Shown here: piece after piece, positions 47,215-55,033 of the stretch | Position numbering within the stretch: position 1 is the first letter of the stretch | Layout: each line of letters opens with the position of its first letter | Origin: Serratia nevei | Lineage (GTDB): Bacteria > Pseudomonadota > Gammaproteobacteria > Enterobacterales > Enterobacteriaceae | Assembly (NCBI RefSeq): GCF_037948395.1 | Contig: NZ_CP149940.1 | Span: 868,001 to 932,000 of the forward strand | Direction: 5' to 3' | DNA: 64,000 nt | Translations under genes and position numbers: made by a program | The notes under the pieces: model-generated | Seen by the model: the letters and a program-made list of their open reading frames with translations, nothing else | Databases searched by the model: none | What the model was told of the DNA's origin: nothing

Positions 47215-48468
47215 ATGCTGGAGCAGATGGGGAAGGCCGCCAAGCAGGCCTCCTGGCAGCTGGCGGTGCTGAGCACGGCGAAGAAGAATCAGGTGCTGTC
47301 GGTGATGGCCGACAGGCTGGAAGCCAGCAGCGAAGCGATCCTGCTGGCGAACGAACAAGACATGGCACAGGCGCGCGCCACCGGCATGAGCGAAGCGCTG
47401 CTCGATCGCCTGCTGTTGACCCCGGCGCGGCTGGCGGCGATCGCCAACGACGTGCGCCAGGTGTGCCGCCTGAACGATCCGGTCGGCCACGTGCTGGACG
47501 GCAACCTGCTGGACAGCGGGCTGAAGCTGGAGCGCCGCCGGGTGCCGCTCGGCGTGATCGGCGTGATTTACGAGGCGCGGCCGAACGTCACCATCGACGT
47601 CGCCAGCCTGTGCCTGAAAACCGGCAACGCGGTGATCCTGCGCGGCGGTAAAGAGACGCACAATACCAACCAGGCAACGGTGAAAGTGATCCAGCAGGCG
47701 CTGGAACAGTGCGGCCTGCCGGCGGCGGCGGTGCAGGCGATCGACAGTCCGGATCGTGCGCTGGTGAACGAACTGCTGCGCCTGGATCGCTATGTCGACA
47801 TGCTGATCCCGCGCGGCGGCGCCGGCCTGCACAAGCTGTGCCGCGAGCAATCGACCATCCCGGTAATCACCGGCGGCATCGGCGTGTGCCATACCTACGT
47901 GGATGCCGACGTCGATTTCGACAAGGCGCTGACGGTGATTGAAAACGCCAAGATCCAGCGCCCGAGCGCCTGTAACTCGCTGGAGACGCTGCTGGTGAAC
48001 CGCAGCATCGCCACCGAGTTCCTGCCGGCGCTGAGCGCCAAAATGGCGGCGGCGGGCGTGACGCTGCACGCGGCGGAAAACGCGCTGCCGCTGCTGCAGG
48101 GCGGCCCGGCGACGGTGGTGCCAGTGAACGCGGAAGATTACGACGATGAATGGTTGTCGCTGGATCTGAACGTGTTGCTGGTGGACGATATCGATCAGGC
48201 CATCGACCACATCCGCACCCACGGCACCAACCACTCCGACGCGATCCTCACCCGCTCGCTGAGCAGCGCCGAGCACTTCGTGCGCGCGGTGGACTCCTCG
48301 GCGGTGTATGTCAACGCCAGCACCCGCTTCACCGACGGCGGCCAGTTCGGCCTGGGCGCGGAAGTGGCGGTGAGCACCCAAAAACTGCACGCCCGCGGCC
48401 CGATGGGCCTGGACGCGCTGACCACCTACAAGTGGATCGGCTACGGCGACGATCTGGTGCGCAGCTAA
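47215..48468 (+). CDS. proA: Gamma-glutamyl phosphate reductase
   Basis: NADPH-dependent reductase making glutamate 5-semialdehyde. The ATG at 47215 has AAGGAG five bases away and gives 417 residues; a GTG at 47209 overlaps that site. Conserved [34 protein letters not shown], the catalytic Cys in [13 protein letters not shown], and [18 protein letters not shown]. Confidence 0.98.
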   Translation: MLEQMGKAAKQASWQLAVLSTAKKNQVLSVMADRLEASSEAILLANEQDMAQARATGMSEALLDRLLLTPARLAAIANDVRQVCRLNDPVGHVLDGNLLDSGLKLERRRVPLGVIGVIYEARPNVTIDVASLCLKTGNAVILRGGKETHNTNQATVKVIQQALEQCGLPAAAVQAIDSPDRALVNELLRLDRYVDMLIPRGGAGLHKLCREQSTIPVITGGIGVCHTYVDADVDFDKALTVIENAKIQRPSACNSLETLLVNRSIATEFLPALSAKMAAAGVTLHAAENALPLLQGGPATVVPVNAEDYDDEWLSLDLNVLLVDDIDQAIDHIRTHGTNHSDAILTRSLSSAEHFVRAVDSSAVYVNASTRFTDGGQFGLGAEVAVSTQKLHARGPMGLDALTTYKWIGYGDDLVRS

Positions 48469-48494
48469 GGCCGGATTGCGACAGTAAAGACGTC

Positions 48495-48525
48495 AGGGTG
48501 CAGCGGGCTGCGCCCTAATTTTTTT
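48495..48525 (+). terminator. Intrinsic terminator of proBA
   Basis: AGGGTGCAGC/GCTGCGCCCT (48495-48504 with 48507-48516, one G-T pair) followed by AATTTTTTT, 27 bases after proA. Confidence 0.88.
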
Positions 48526-48585
48526 GGAAGGGCCAACGCGCGGCAGTGTGGCTGCTTGCAAAACAACCAAACGCCCCGGCGGCTA

Positions 48586-48614
48586 TTGACTCATTTCGTG
48601 CACAGGTCTACCTT
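48586..48614 (+). promoter_or_regulatory. Promoter of tRNA-Thr
   Basis: TTGACT (48586-48591) and TACCTT (48609-48614) are spaced by 17 bases, about 40 bases before the tRNA. The -10 is weak but keeps TA---T. Confidence 0.6.
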
Positions 48615-48655
48615 GTTCAACGCACTTCCGGCTTGCCCCGCAGGCCCGGCTCGAT

Positions 48656-48731
48656 GCCGATATAGCTCAGTTGGTAGAGCAGCGCATTCGTAATGCGAAG
48701 GTCGTAGGTTCGACTCCTATTATCGGCACCA
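48656..48731 (+). tRNA. thrW: tRNA-Thr (anticodon CGT)
   Basis: 76 bases with encoded CCA. Acceptor stem GCCGATA/TATCGGC, anticodon CGT at 48689-48691 in CATTCGTAATG, T arm GGTTCGACTCC. Identical as far as I recall to E. coli thrW, which follows proA and is a known integration site for genomic islands. Confidence 0.98.
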
Positions 48732-48927
48732 CCTCTCCTTCAGATTCCCTTTGCTTACCTTTTCGCCGGTTAAACAACCGTTTAATCATCCGCTGTTATA
48801 ATTACCCCTGTTGAGTCTTGATGGATGAATGTTTTTCTCCTCAAGCATTGTGATGTGGCGCTCTGTGGAGCGGCATCCGTTTTTTGGACATGCCGGTGGT
48901 TCGGTGAGAAGTTAGGAGAAGTGCACT

Positions 48928-49146
48928 ATGAGCAGAAAAGACAAGCTCGCGGCGGCCCTGCTGGCCATATTCCTGGGTGGGTTGGGCATTCACAAGTTTT
49001 ACTTAGGGATGAAGTGGTGGGGGCTGTTCTACCTGCTGTTCTGCTGGACGGGGATCCCGGCGATTGTCGGCTTTATCGAAGGCATTATTTATCTGTTCCA
49101 GTCGGAAGAGAAATTCAACCAGAAATACAACCCTGGTCTGATTTAA
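48928..49146 (+). CDS. TM2 domain-containing membrane protein
   Basis: 72 residues with two membrane helices linked by a short turn, the TM2 architecture. AAALLAIFLGGLGIHKFYLG and GLFYLLFCWTGIPAIVGFIE contain the G-x-G-x-HKFYLG landmark and the W-(T/G)-G-I-P turn. AGGAG lies 11 bases upstream. Role unknown in bacteria. First protein gene after the tRNA-Thr. Confidence 0.88.
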   Translation: MSRKDKLAAALLAIFLGGLGIHKFYLGMKWWGLFYLLFCWTGIPAIVGFIEGIIYLFQSEEKFNQKYNPGLI

Positions 49147-49157
49147 CGCGTTTTCTG

Positions 49158-49190
49158 GCGGCGCTTCCTGTTAAGGGGAGCGCCGCTTTT
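49158..49190 (+). terminator. Intrinsic terminator of the TM2 gene
   Basis: GCGGCGCTTCC pairs with GGAGCGCCGC with one bulged T and an eight-base loop, then TTTT. Confidence 0.75.
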
Positions 49191-49197
49191 CATTCCG

Positions 49198-49731
49198 CTA
49201 CTGTTTTTTCATCATCATCTTGCCGCGCATCTCTTTGCTCATCATTTTATTCGAGCTGGAGATGACGCAGTTATATTGCTTGCCTTGGTTGATGATCATA
49301 AAGGTGCTGACCGGATTTTTAAAATCCTTGTCGATGGTGAAATAAATATAGGCCTGCGGCAGTGCGGCCGGTTTAAAGGCGCCGAAGGCATACACATCCG
49401 CCAGGCCCAACGCGGAGAGATCGACCGTCAGCTCCATGGGCTTCATGGAATCCGGTGATGGGAACATCGATTTGGCCGACATCATCATGGTGCTGCTGTT
49501 GATGGTGTAATCGGTTTTAACCTTCATGCCCATATATTTCGATTCCGACATGGAAAGTTCTTTTTTGCAGGCGGCGTCGTGCTGTGGCGCTGGGCTGCCG
49601 TTTTCCATCACGGCGTGCACGTGTTCCAGCGTCACTGCCGCGCTGCCGGTGGTAGGCTGCGCATCGGCCGCGTAAGCCGCGCCGCTGAAGGCGGCTACAG
49701 AGGTAAGGATGATGCCTGTAACGATTTTCAT
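49198..49731 (-). CDS. Methionine-rich secreted protein of unknown function
   Basis: 177 residues from the ATG at 49731; the frame is open to 49800 but the signal peptide MKIVTGIILTSVAAFSGAAYA fixes the start. The mature region holds about 17 Met in 155 residues, concentrated in LSMSESKYMGMK, STMMMSAKSMFPSPDSM and the C-terminal tail NKMMSKEMRGKMMMKKQ, plus two Cys (ACKKEL, QYNCV). This suits periplasmic Cu(I)/Ag(I) binding or an oxidant sink, but no family is recognised. Convergent with the TM2 gene. Confidence 0.75.
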   Translation of the reverse strand: MKIVTGIILTSVAAFSGAAYAADAQPTTGSAAVTLEHVHAVMENGSPAPQHDAACKKELSMSESKYMGMKVKTDYTINSSTMMMSAKSMFPSPDSMKPMELTVDLSALGLADVYAFGAFKPAALPQAYIYFTIDKDFKNPVSTFMIINQGKQYNCVISSSNKMMSKEMRGKMMMKKQ

Positions 49732-50191
49732 TGTCGCTCTCCGGAATACTAATAATGATATTAATTGCGGTGTGTAGCCTATTGGCTTGATAAAACGCAA
49801 GGTTACCCGTTCCGTGGAAATAAAATCCCATCGGAATATTGCTATAAAATAGTTTTTACCCTCGTGGTTGACGGGGTTGGTTTAACTTCGATAAACGCCT
49901 TTCTCCTTTTTATTTGGCGTTTTTATCTGCATATAAATAGTATGTCTAAACATAGTCAATGTTTAGAATATACACAAATTATTGCGGTTTTTTTCTGCAT
50001 TTATCTTTCGTTTTTTAATCTGGTCATAAGTATTTGATTGATATTAAGAGAGTTGTTTCTTTACGTTGGAATCACTCTGTGAAGCGTTATTTATGTGATT
50101 CGTGCAGTTACATAAATAACGTCAAGGGTCATGTGGATATATTGCCAGGCTTATTATTCACTTCGTTTGGAATAATCACCTTTACCTGCGG
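49732..50191. other. AT-rich intergenic region
   Basis: About 460 bases of low GC between the starts of the Met-rich gene and the 3' end of the LysR gene. A 90-codon frame on the plus strand has no ribosome binding site or family and is discounted. I see no repeat or hairpin that stands out. Confidence 0.6.
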
Positions 50192-51112
50192 TTAGCGGTT
50201 GTCTAGCAGCGGCGGTATTTCCCGGCAAAAAAATTCGATCAGCGCTTTTACCGCCGGTGGCACACCACGCCGTGATGGGTAAAGCAGCACCAGCTCGCCA
50301 TTTTGTGGATGCCACCCGCTGAGCACCTCTTGTAAATCCCCGCGCGCGAGCGCCTGGCGGCAGGCGTAGTAGGGGATACCGCAAATGCCTTGTCCATCAA
50401 GGGCGGCATGCAGGATGACCTGCAAATTATCGCTGCTTAACCGGGGCGAGAAGGGCACGTTAATCACGGCGTTTTCCGGCCCGTAGAGCCGCCAGCCCGG
50501 CGCGCCTTGCTGTGGCGGGTAAAGCAGGCAGGGCATATCGCTCAGCTGCTGTGGCGTTGCGGGGGCGCCGTGTCGCGCCAGCCATGCCGGGCTGGCGGCC
50601 AGCAGCCATTTGGCGGTGCCGAGCCGCCGTTGAATGAGCCCTGCGGCCTCGTTGGCGATGCCAAGTCCGCGGAGGGTGAAGTCCAGCCCTTCTTCCAACA
50701 GATCTACCCGTCGGGCAGTGACGTGCGTTTCCACGTTCACTCGGGGGAAGCGCGCCATGAACGTCGGCAAAATAGATGCGATCACTTCGTCTGCCAGCAG
50801 CGGTGACACGCTGAAGCGTACGGTACCGTTCGGTTCCGCCAGCGTGCGCAAGGCCGCCTGCTGGGCCTGATGCGCTTGCTGCATCATTGCGACGCAGTGC
50901 TGATAGACCTCGTGGCCGACGTCGGTGAGTTGGAGACGCCGCGAGGTTCTTTGCAGCAACCGCAGGTTGAGTTGGCGTTCCAATTGCGCCACCTGGCGAC
51001 TCAGGCGAGAGGTGGGGATGCCCAGCGCTTTGCCGGCAGCGGTAAATCCTTTGTGCTCAACGACCTGGGTGAAAAAATACATGGCGTTGAGATCGAGCGG
51101 AAAAACAGACAT
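50192..51112 (-). CDS. LysR family transcriptional regulator
   Basis: 306 residues from the ATG at 51112, which has AGGTG five bases upstream (two earlier in-frame ATGs at 51133 and 51124 are less likely). The N-terminal winged HTH, LNAMYFFTQVVEHKGFTAAGKALGIPTSRLSRQVAQLE, is followed by the periplasmic-binding-like effector domain. Divergent from the isochorismatase-like gene with a 115-base spacer, the classic LysR layout, so that gene is its likely target. Confidence 0.93.
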   Translation of the reverse strand: MSVFPLDLNAMYFFTQVVEHKGFTAAGKALGIPTSRLSRQVAQLERQLNLRLLQRTSRRLQLTDVGHEVYQHCVAMMQQAHQAQQAALRTLAEPNGTVRFSVSPLLADEVIASILPTFMARFPRVNVETHVTARRVDLLEEGLDFTLRGLGIANEAAGLIQRRLGTAKWLLAASPAWLARHGAPATPQQLSDMPCLLYPPQQGAPGWRLYGPENAVINVPFSPRLSSDNLQVILHAALDGQGICGIPYYACRQALARGDLQEVLSGWHPQNGELVLLYPSRRGVPPAVKALIEFFCREIPPLLDNR

Positions 51113-51128
51113 CGCGCACCTCATTGTG

Positions 51129-51145
51129 ATCATTTTTGCAATGAT
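51129..51145. promoter_or_regulatory. Candidate LysR operator
   Basis: ATCATT and AATGAT form a perfect six-base inverted repeat around TTTGC in the divergent LysR/hydrolase spacer, a length and symmetry usual for LysR-type sites. Confidence 0.45.
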
Positions 51146-51227
51146 AGCTTCTATTGTCGCCTATTTAACCCTCATTGATGCGGTTTTATCCTGCAGGCAC
51201 ACCATTGTTGAAATGAGGATAAACATC

Positions 51228-51950
51228 ATGAAAACCCTTTACCGCACGTTGGCCTTGGCCATTGCGATGGCCGGGGCGGCGCAGCCGGCCTTCGCCGCGC
51301 CGACTGCGTCGCAGCCACATACTCAGACGCAGCAGGCGTCTGGCCCTTTGCAGCTGTTGGATCGCAACAACTCGGTACTGTTGTTGGTTGACCATCAGAT
51401 CGGCCTGATCACCGGCGTGCGTGATATGGACGGCGCGACGCTGAAACATAACGTCGTGGCGCTCGCCAAAGCGGCCCAGGTGATGGGGATCCCGGTGGTC
51501 GTGACATCGACCGGTGCCAACGGTCCGTTCGGGCCGATCATTCCGGAGCTCAAGGCTGCGTTGCCGGGTGTGAAAATCATCGATCGCCACAGCGTCAACG
51601 CCTGGGACGATGCAAACGTGCGCAAAGCGGTCGAGGCCACCGGCCGCAAAAAGATCGTGATCGCCGGCGTATCGCTGGAAGTGTGTGCCGGGTTCCCGGC
51701 GATCACCGCCAAAGCGGCGGGGTACGACACCTATGTGGTGATCGATGCCTCCGGCACTTTCAACCAGTCCAAGCATGAAGCGGGGATGGCTCGGCTGATT
51801 CAGGCCGGAGTGATCCCGACGGATTACGGTACGGTGGGAGTAGAGTGGCTGGGGGATAATGGCGATGCCAAAGCCGGCGAGCTGTACGGGGCGCTGGATA
51901 TGCCGGCGACGACCTTGGTGAACCAGCTGTTCCAGGCCAAGGGCAAATAG
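51228..51950 (+). CDS. Secreted isochorismatase-like cysteine hydrolase
   Basis: 240 residues from the ATG at 51228 (GAGG upstream; an ATG at 51213 is in frame). The first 23 residues, MKTLYRTLALAIAMAGAAQP then AFA, are a signal peptide. The domain has the catalytic Asp55 (LLLVDHQIGL), a conserved VVTSTG segment and the nucleophile Cys153 in IAGVSLEVCAGFPA, closest to YcaC-type hydrolases. A periplasmic location is uncommon for this family. Substrate unknown. Confidence 0.85.
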   Translation: MKTLYRTLALAIAMAGAAQPAFAAPTASQPHTQTQQASGPLQLLDRNNSVLLLVDHQIGLITGVRDMDGATLKHNVVALAKAAQVMGIPVVVTSTGANGPFGPIIPELKAALPGVKIIDRHSVNAWDDANVRKAVEATGRKKIVIAGVSLEVCAGFPAITAKAAGYDTYVVIDASGTFNQSKHEAGMARLIQAGVIPTDYGTVGVEWLGDNGDAKAGELYGALDMPATTLVNQLFQAKGK

Positions 51951-51985
51951 CGCCTGGCTTGATGGCGATATTTTTCAACCCCGCT

Positions 51986-52014
51986 AACCGCCTGAGCTAG
52001 AATCAGGCGGTTTT
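51986..52014 (+). terminator. Intrinsic terminator of the isochorismatase-like gene
   Basis: A perfect ten-base stem AACCGCCTGA/TCAGGCGGTT with a seven-base loop, ending TTTTC, 36 bases after the stop. Confidence 0.88.
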
Positions 52015-52035
52015 CTCGTGGAAAAGGATATCGCC

Positions 52036-53133
52036 ATGGCCGCCTGGGCCCTTTTGATCGTCGGTTGGTTGTTGATTTGGCAGGATCACCCGGTTTTCGG
52101 CGTGCTGTGCATCGCGCTGTTTGCCGTGCTGCAATGGGCGAAGTACGCCGCTAAAAGCGCGCAAGACCCCGCAGAGGCGGCAGAATGGCGCAAGACCGAC
52201 TGGCGCTCGCAGCCGATTGAGATGGCGCACGCCGGCGACAGCGATCGGCAGATTGGCGGCGTGGGGGAGCTGGGTATGGGCGGCCCCAATTTTTGGACGC
52301 TGCTGCTGCGTGACGGGGCGATTGTGCATAGCGCCTGTGCGGCGCCGCAGGACGTGGACGGCGGCAAGCTGCGCCTGATCCCGACCCGCAGCCGCGAGGG
52401 TGAGGGGCTGACGGTGTACGAGCCTGCCGCCCGGATGATGTACGCGCTGCCGGCATTGACCGATCGCGAGCAGGACGCGTTGGCCGCCGGTACCGCCGAG
52501 GCGCTGGCGCGGCTGCGGGCGAGGTGTCGGCAGGCGGAGGCCACGCCGTTGCATCCGGTGCGCGGTCTGTGGGTGCCACCGTGGACAGAGGATCCGGCCG
52601 ATCGTCTGGAGATCGCCTTGCCCAGTGGGCGGGCGCTGGCGGCGCGCTCGATGTTGCCGGCGGATCTGCGCCAGGCGGACGATCCGGCCGCGTTGCTGCA
52701 CGCGCCCCCTTATGAGCTGTTGCTGGATAACCGGCCGACGGATCGTTTTGTGCGCGATCTCGAACGCGTGGCGGAATCCCCGGCGGGTGACGGCTTGAGC
52801 GTCGGCGGCTGCCAGTTCCACGGCGAGCATATTGTCGATGGTCTGTACCATCTGTACTTCGCCGGCGAGTGGTTCAGCCTGCTCTCTCACGCGCACAAAC
52901 CGGCGGGCGGGCGCGGTTCGGACACCACTTTTTTCGTCGAGCGGGTCGAGCCGCAAGACGGCGGCGTGTTCGTGATTGAATGGGATGCCTACGGCGTGGG
53001 GCCCGACGGGCGTGCGCCGCGCGTAGCGGCGCCGCCGGTCTTGGTTATCGCGGTGAGCTGGCAGGAAGCGCCGCTGCAGCTGCCCACGGCCAATAACCGC
53101 GTGACCGTGCGCTTGCCCAACGCCACGGCGTAA
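52036..53133 (+). CDS. Uncharacterised membrane-anchored protein
   Basis: 365 residues from the ATG at 52036, with AAGGA nine bases upstream; a GTG at 52018 lies four bases from the terminator end and is less likely. The N-terminus (MAAWALLIVGWLLIWQDHPV and VFGVLCIALFAVLQWA) forms two close membrane spans, and the rest is a soluble domain rich in Arg, Ala and Asp with no motif that I know. Features such as DGGKLRLIPTRSREGEGLTVYEP and FVIEWDAYGVGPDG suggest beta structure. Convergent, three bases apart, with another unknown gene. Confidence 0.7.
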   Translation: MAAWALLIVGWLLIWQDHPVFGVLCIALFAVLQWAKYAAKSAQDPAEAAEWRKTDWRSQPIEMAHAGDSDRQIGGVGELGMGGPNFWTLLLRDGAIVHSACAAPQDVDGGKLRLIPTRSREGEGLTVYEPAARMMYALPALTDREQDALAAGTAEALARLRARCRQAEATPLHPVRGLWVPPWTEDPADRLEIALPSGRALAARSMLPADLRQADDPAALLHAPPYELLLDNRPTDRFVRDLERVAESPAGDGLSVGGCQFHGEHIVDGLYHLYFAGEWFSLLSHAHKPAGGRGSDTTFFVERVEPQDGGVFVIEWDAYGVGPDGRAPRVAAPPVLVIAVSWQEAPLQLPTANNRVTVRLPNATA

Positions 53134-53136
53134 GGC

Positions 53137-53841
53137 TTAAGGCAGCACCCTGACTTCGCCGTTGTGCAAGGTCAGTACGGCGATCGGGCTGCCGGAGAAG
53201 CACTCCCTAAAGGCCCAACTGCTGGGCCGAAACGCTGCCGCAGGCAGCCCGGCCTGCCACTCCTCCCATTGCGGAGCCGGCCGATCCGGCGGCAACAAGA
53301 AGGTGACCAGCCAACCGGCTTCGCAGCGCACCCTTTGGCCGCTCGGGCGGGTAAAGGTGTGCGCGCTCGCCAGCTCCATCACCGGCGGTAAAACCTCAAA
53401 GGCGATGATCGGCACGCCGGCCACGCTCTGTAGCTGAGGAAAACGCACGGCGGTCACGCCGTCCATCGTGATAGGGCTGTCTTCGGTGCCGGGCAGGCGT
53501 GGCTCCTGCCGATTTACCCAGCTTCCCTTCGGCAGCGTGATTTCACCAAACGGCTTTGCTTCGTCGAGCGTCAGGTAGCTGCGTTGATTCCAACGATCTT
53601 CCGCCCGCTGGCTCTTGATGTCCTGGATGGCCATGCCGATCAGCATTAGCGCGCACGCCACCGGGTAGACCGCCAGCGCCGAGGCCAGCAGATAGCCGCC
53701 CCAGGAGAGCGGCGGTCGCGGTCGGCCGCAGCGGGCGGCGATGTAGCGCCGGCCCCACCAGGCGATCAGGATGCCGGTGAGCAGCAGGGCCAACAACAGC
53801 GCCAGCAGCCCCGCGGCGCCGGCGCCATAACCTAACAGCAT
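53137..53841 (-). CDS. Uncharacterised membrane protein
   Basis: 234 residues from the ATG at 53841 (AAGGAAC upstream); an upstream extension to 53922 is not needed. Two N-terminal membrane spans, about residues 3-25 (AAGLLALLLALLLTGILIAWW) and 45-68 (GYLLASALAVYPVACALMLIG), then a predicted extracytoplasmic or cytosolic beta-rich domain with FGEITLPKGSWVNRQEP and ITMDGVTAVRFPQLQ. It is the last of three same-strand unknown genes. Confidence 0.7.
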   Translation of the reverse strand: MLLGYGAGAAGLLALLLALLLTGILIAWWGRRYIAARCGRPRPPLSWGGYLLASALAVYPVACALMLIGMAIQDIKSQRAEDRWNQRSYLTLDEAKPFGEITLPKGSWVNRQEPRLPGTEDSPITMDGVTAVRFPQLQSVAGVPIIAFEVLPPVMELASAHTFTRPSGQRVRCEAGWLVTFLLPPDRPAPQWEEWQAGLPAAAFRPSSWAFRECFSGSPIAVLTLHNGEVRVLP

Positions 53842-53857
53842 GGCAAGTTCCTTATGT

Positions 53858-55033
53858 TCACGGCGTGGTGGAACGATAGCGGACGAAGTAGGGCAGTGGC
53901 GGGGTCTCCCCGTCATCGCCATAGTGGCTTTCCGGTTCGATCACGGTTTGGCGTGCGTCGTCGCGCCCGTTGTAGCGGTATTCCAACGGCTGTCGGTAGC
54001 GCACGTCGGATGAGCGCAGATCGAAAATCAGCGAAAGGCGCGCATCGCCGTTATCCGTTTGAGCGACCAGCTTGTCGTTGCCCGCCCACAGCTGATACAG
54101 CGATTTATCGCCGTTTTCCAACAGCACCGCCAACTGCCCGTCGGATTTATAACGCAGGAGCTGATACAGCCCTCTGTCCAGCGTTTGCGCGATCAGGTAG
54201 ATGCCGCCATCCGGAGCCTGCGCGCTTTCCTTCACGCGTACCGGTAGCCAATGCAGTTCGGCCACCTCGCCGGTTTTGCCGTTAACGGCAATGTGCAAGG
54301 CGCCGGAACCGAGCACCGGGTTCATCCAGAACAGCACGCGTTCGCCATCAACGGCGGTAAAGATCTCGGGCATGGATTTGCGCTTTCCGGCGGCGTTAGC
54401 CGTCGGTGAGTCCTCCTCGCCGCGCTCAAAGCCCAGCAGCTGCCGCGCGTCCAGCTGCGCCGGCAGATCCAGCGTCTGCCGCCAATGGGCGCCAAAGTCC
54501 GGGCTGTAGAATACGCCTTCGGTGCTGATGAAATACAGCGCGCGTTGCCCCGGCAGCGCCACCAGTTTGCCGCCGATAAAGGAAGGCTGGTTGTCGTCGC
54601 CCTCCGGCCAGGGGATCAGCGCCCCGATGGTGCCCCGTTGCACATCGACCAGCCGGCGCCCCTTGGACAGAAAAAGCGCGCACTCCTGCTCGACGCAAAC
54701 CGCATCGTAGATCGATTCGTCGAGTTGCCCCAGCATCTGCAACCCCTTCGGGCCGGTGAATAACACCTGGCTGAGGTAGCTGGCCGCCCAGCCGTAAAAG
54801 CTATTGTAGGCCCCGCGTTCACTCCTTTTGCTGATGAGCAGCAGAGCACCGTCCTGCGCCGGGTAGCTGTGGATGAGATCGTAACGGGCTATCGTCGGCA
54901 AGGCTTCGTCGCTCTGGGTCCATTGCCACTGTGCATAGCGTTGTTCAGGGGCGAGGAAATAGACGCCCAGCGCGCTGGCCAAAAATAGCATCAGGATAAT
55001 AAGGGGTCTTTTATAAAGCGCTAACGTCATCAT
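53858..55033 (-). CDS. Uncharacterised membrane-anchored protein with beta-propeller-like repeats
   Basis: 391 residues from the ATG at 55033; GGAG lies five bases upstream inside the preceding gene, whose stop it overlaps by four bases. One N-terminal span (PLIILMLFLASALGVYFLA), then an extracytoplasmic domain. FYSPDFGAHWRQTLDL is an Asp-box (BNR) motif, and repeated short strands such as LISKRSERGAY, ALFLSKGRRLVDV and IYLIAQTLDRGLYQLL fit a propeller fold. Function unknown. Confidence 0.7.
   Translation of the reverse strand: MMTLALYKRPLIILMLFLASALGVYFLAPEQRYAQWQWTQSDEALPTIARYDLIHSYPAQDGALLLISKRSERGAYNSFYGWAASYLSQVLFTGPKGLQMLGQLDESIYDAVCVEQECALFLSKGRRLVDVQRGTIGALIPWPEGDDNQPSFIGGKLVALPGQRALYFISTEGVFYSPDFGAHWRQTLDLPAQLDARQLLGFERGEEDSPTANAAGKRKSMPEIFTAVDGERVLFWMNPVLGSGALHIAVNGKTGEVAELHWLPVRVKESAQAPDGGIYLIAQTLDRGLYQLLRYKSDGQLAVLLENGDKSLYQLWAGNDKLVAQTDNGDARLSLIFDLRSSDVRYRQPLEYRYNGRDDARQTVIEPESHYGDDGETPPLPYFVRYRSTTP

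Noticed and set aside
45787..48390. 867-codon open frame antisense to crl-proB-proA
   Set aside because: Shadow of conserved proline genes; no ribosome binding site or domain.
49765..50037. 90-codon frame in the AT-rich spacer after the Met-rich gene
   Set aside because: No ribosome binding site, no codon bias like its neighbours, starts within the promoter region of the Met-rich gene.
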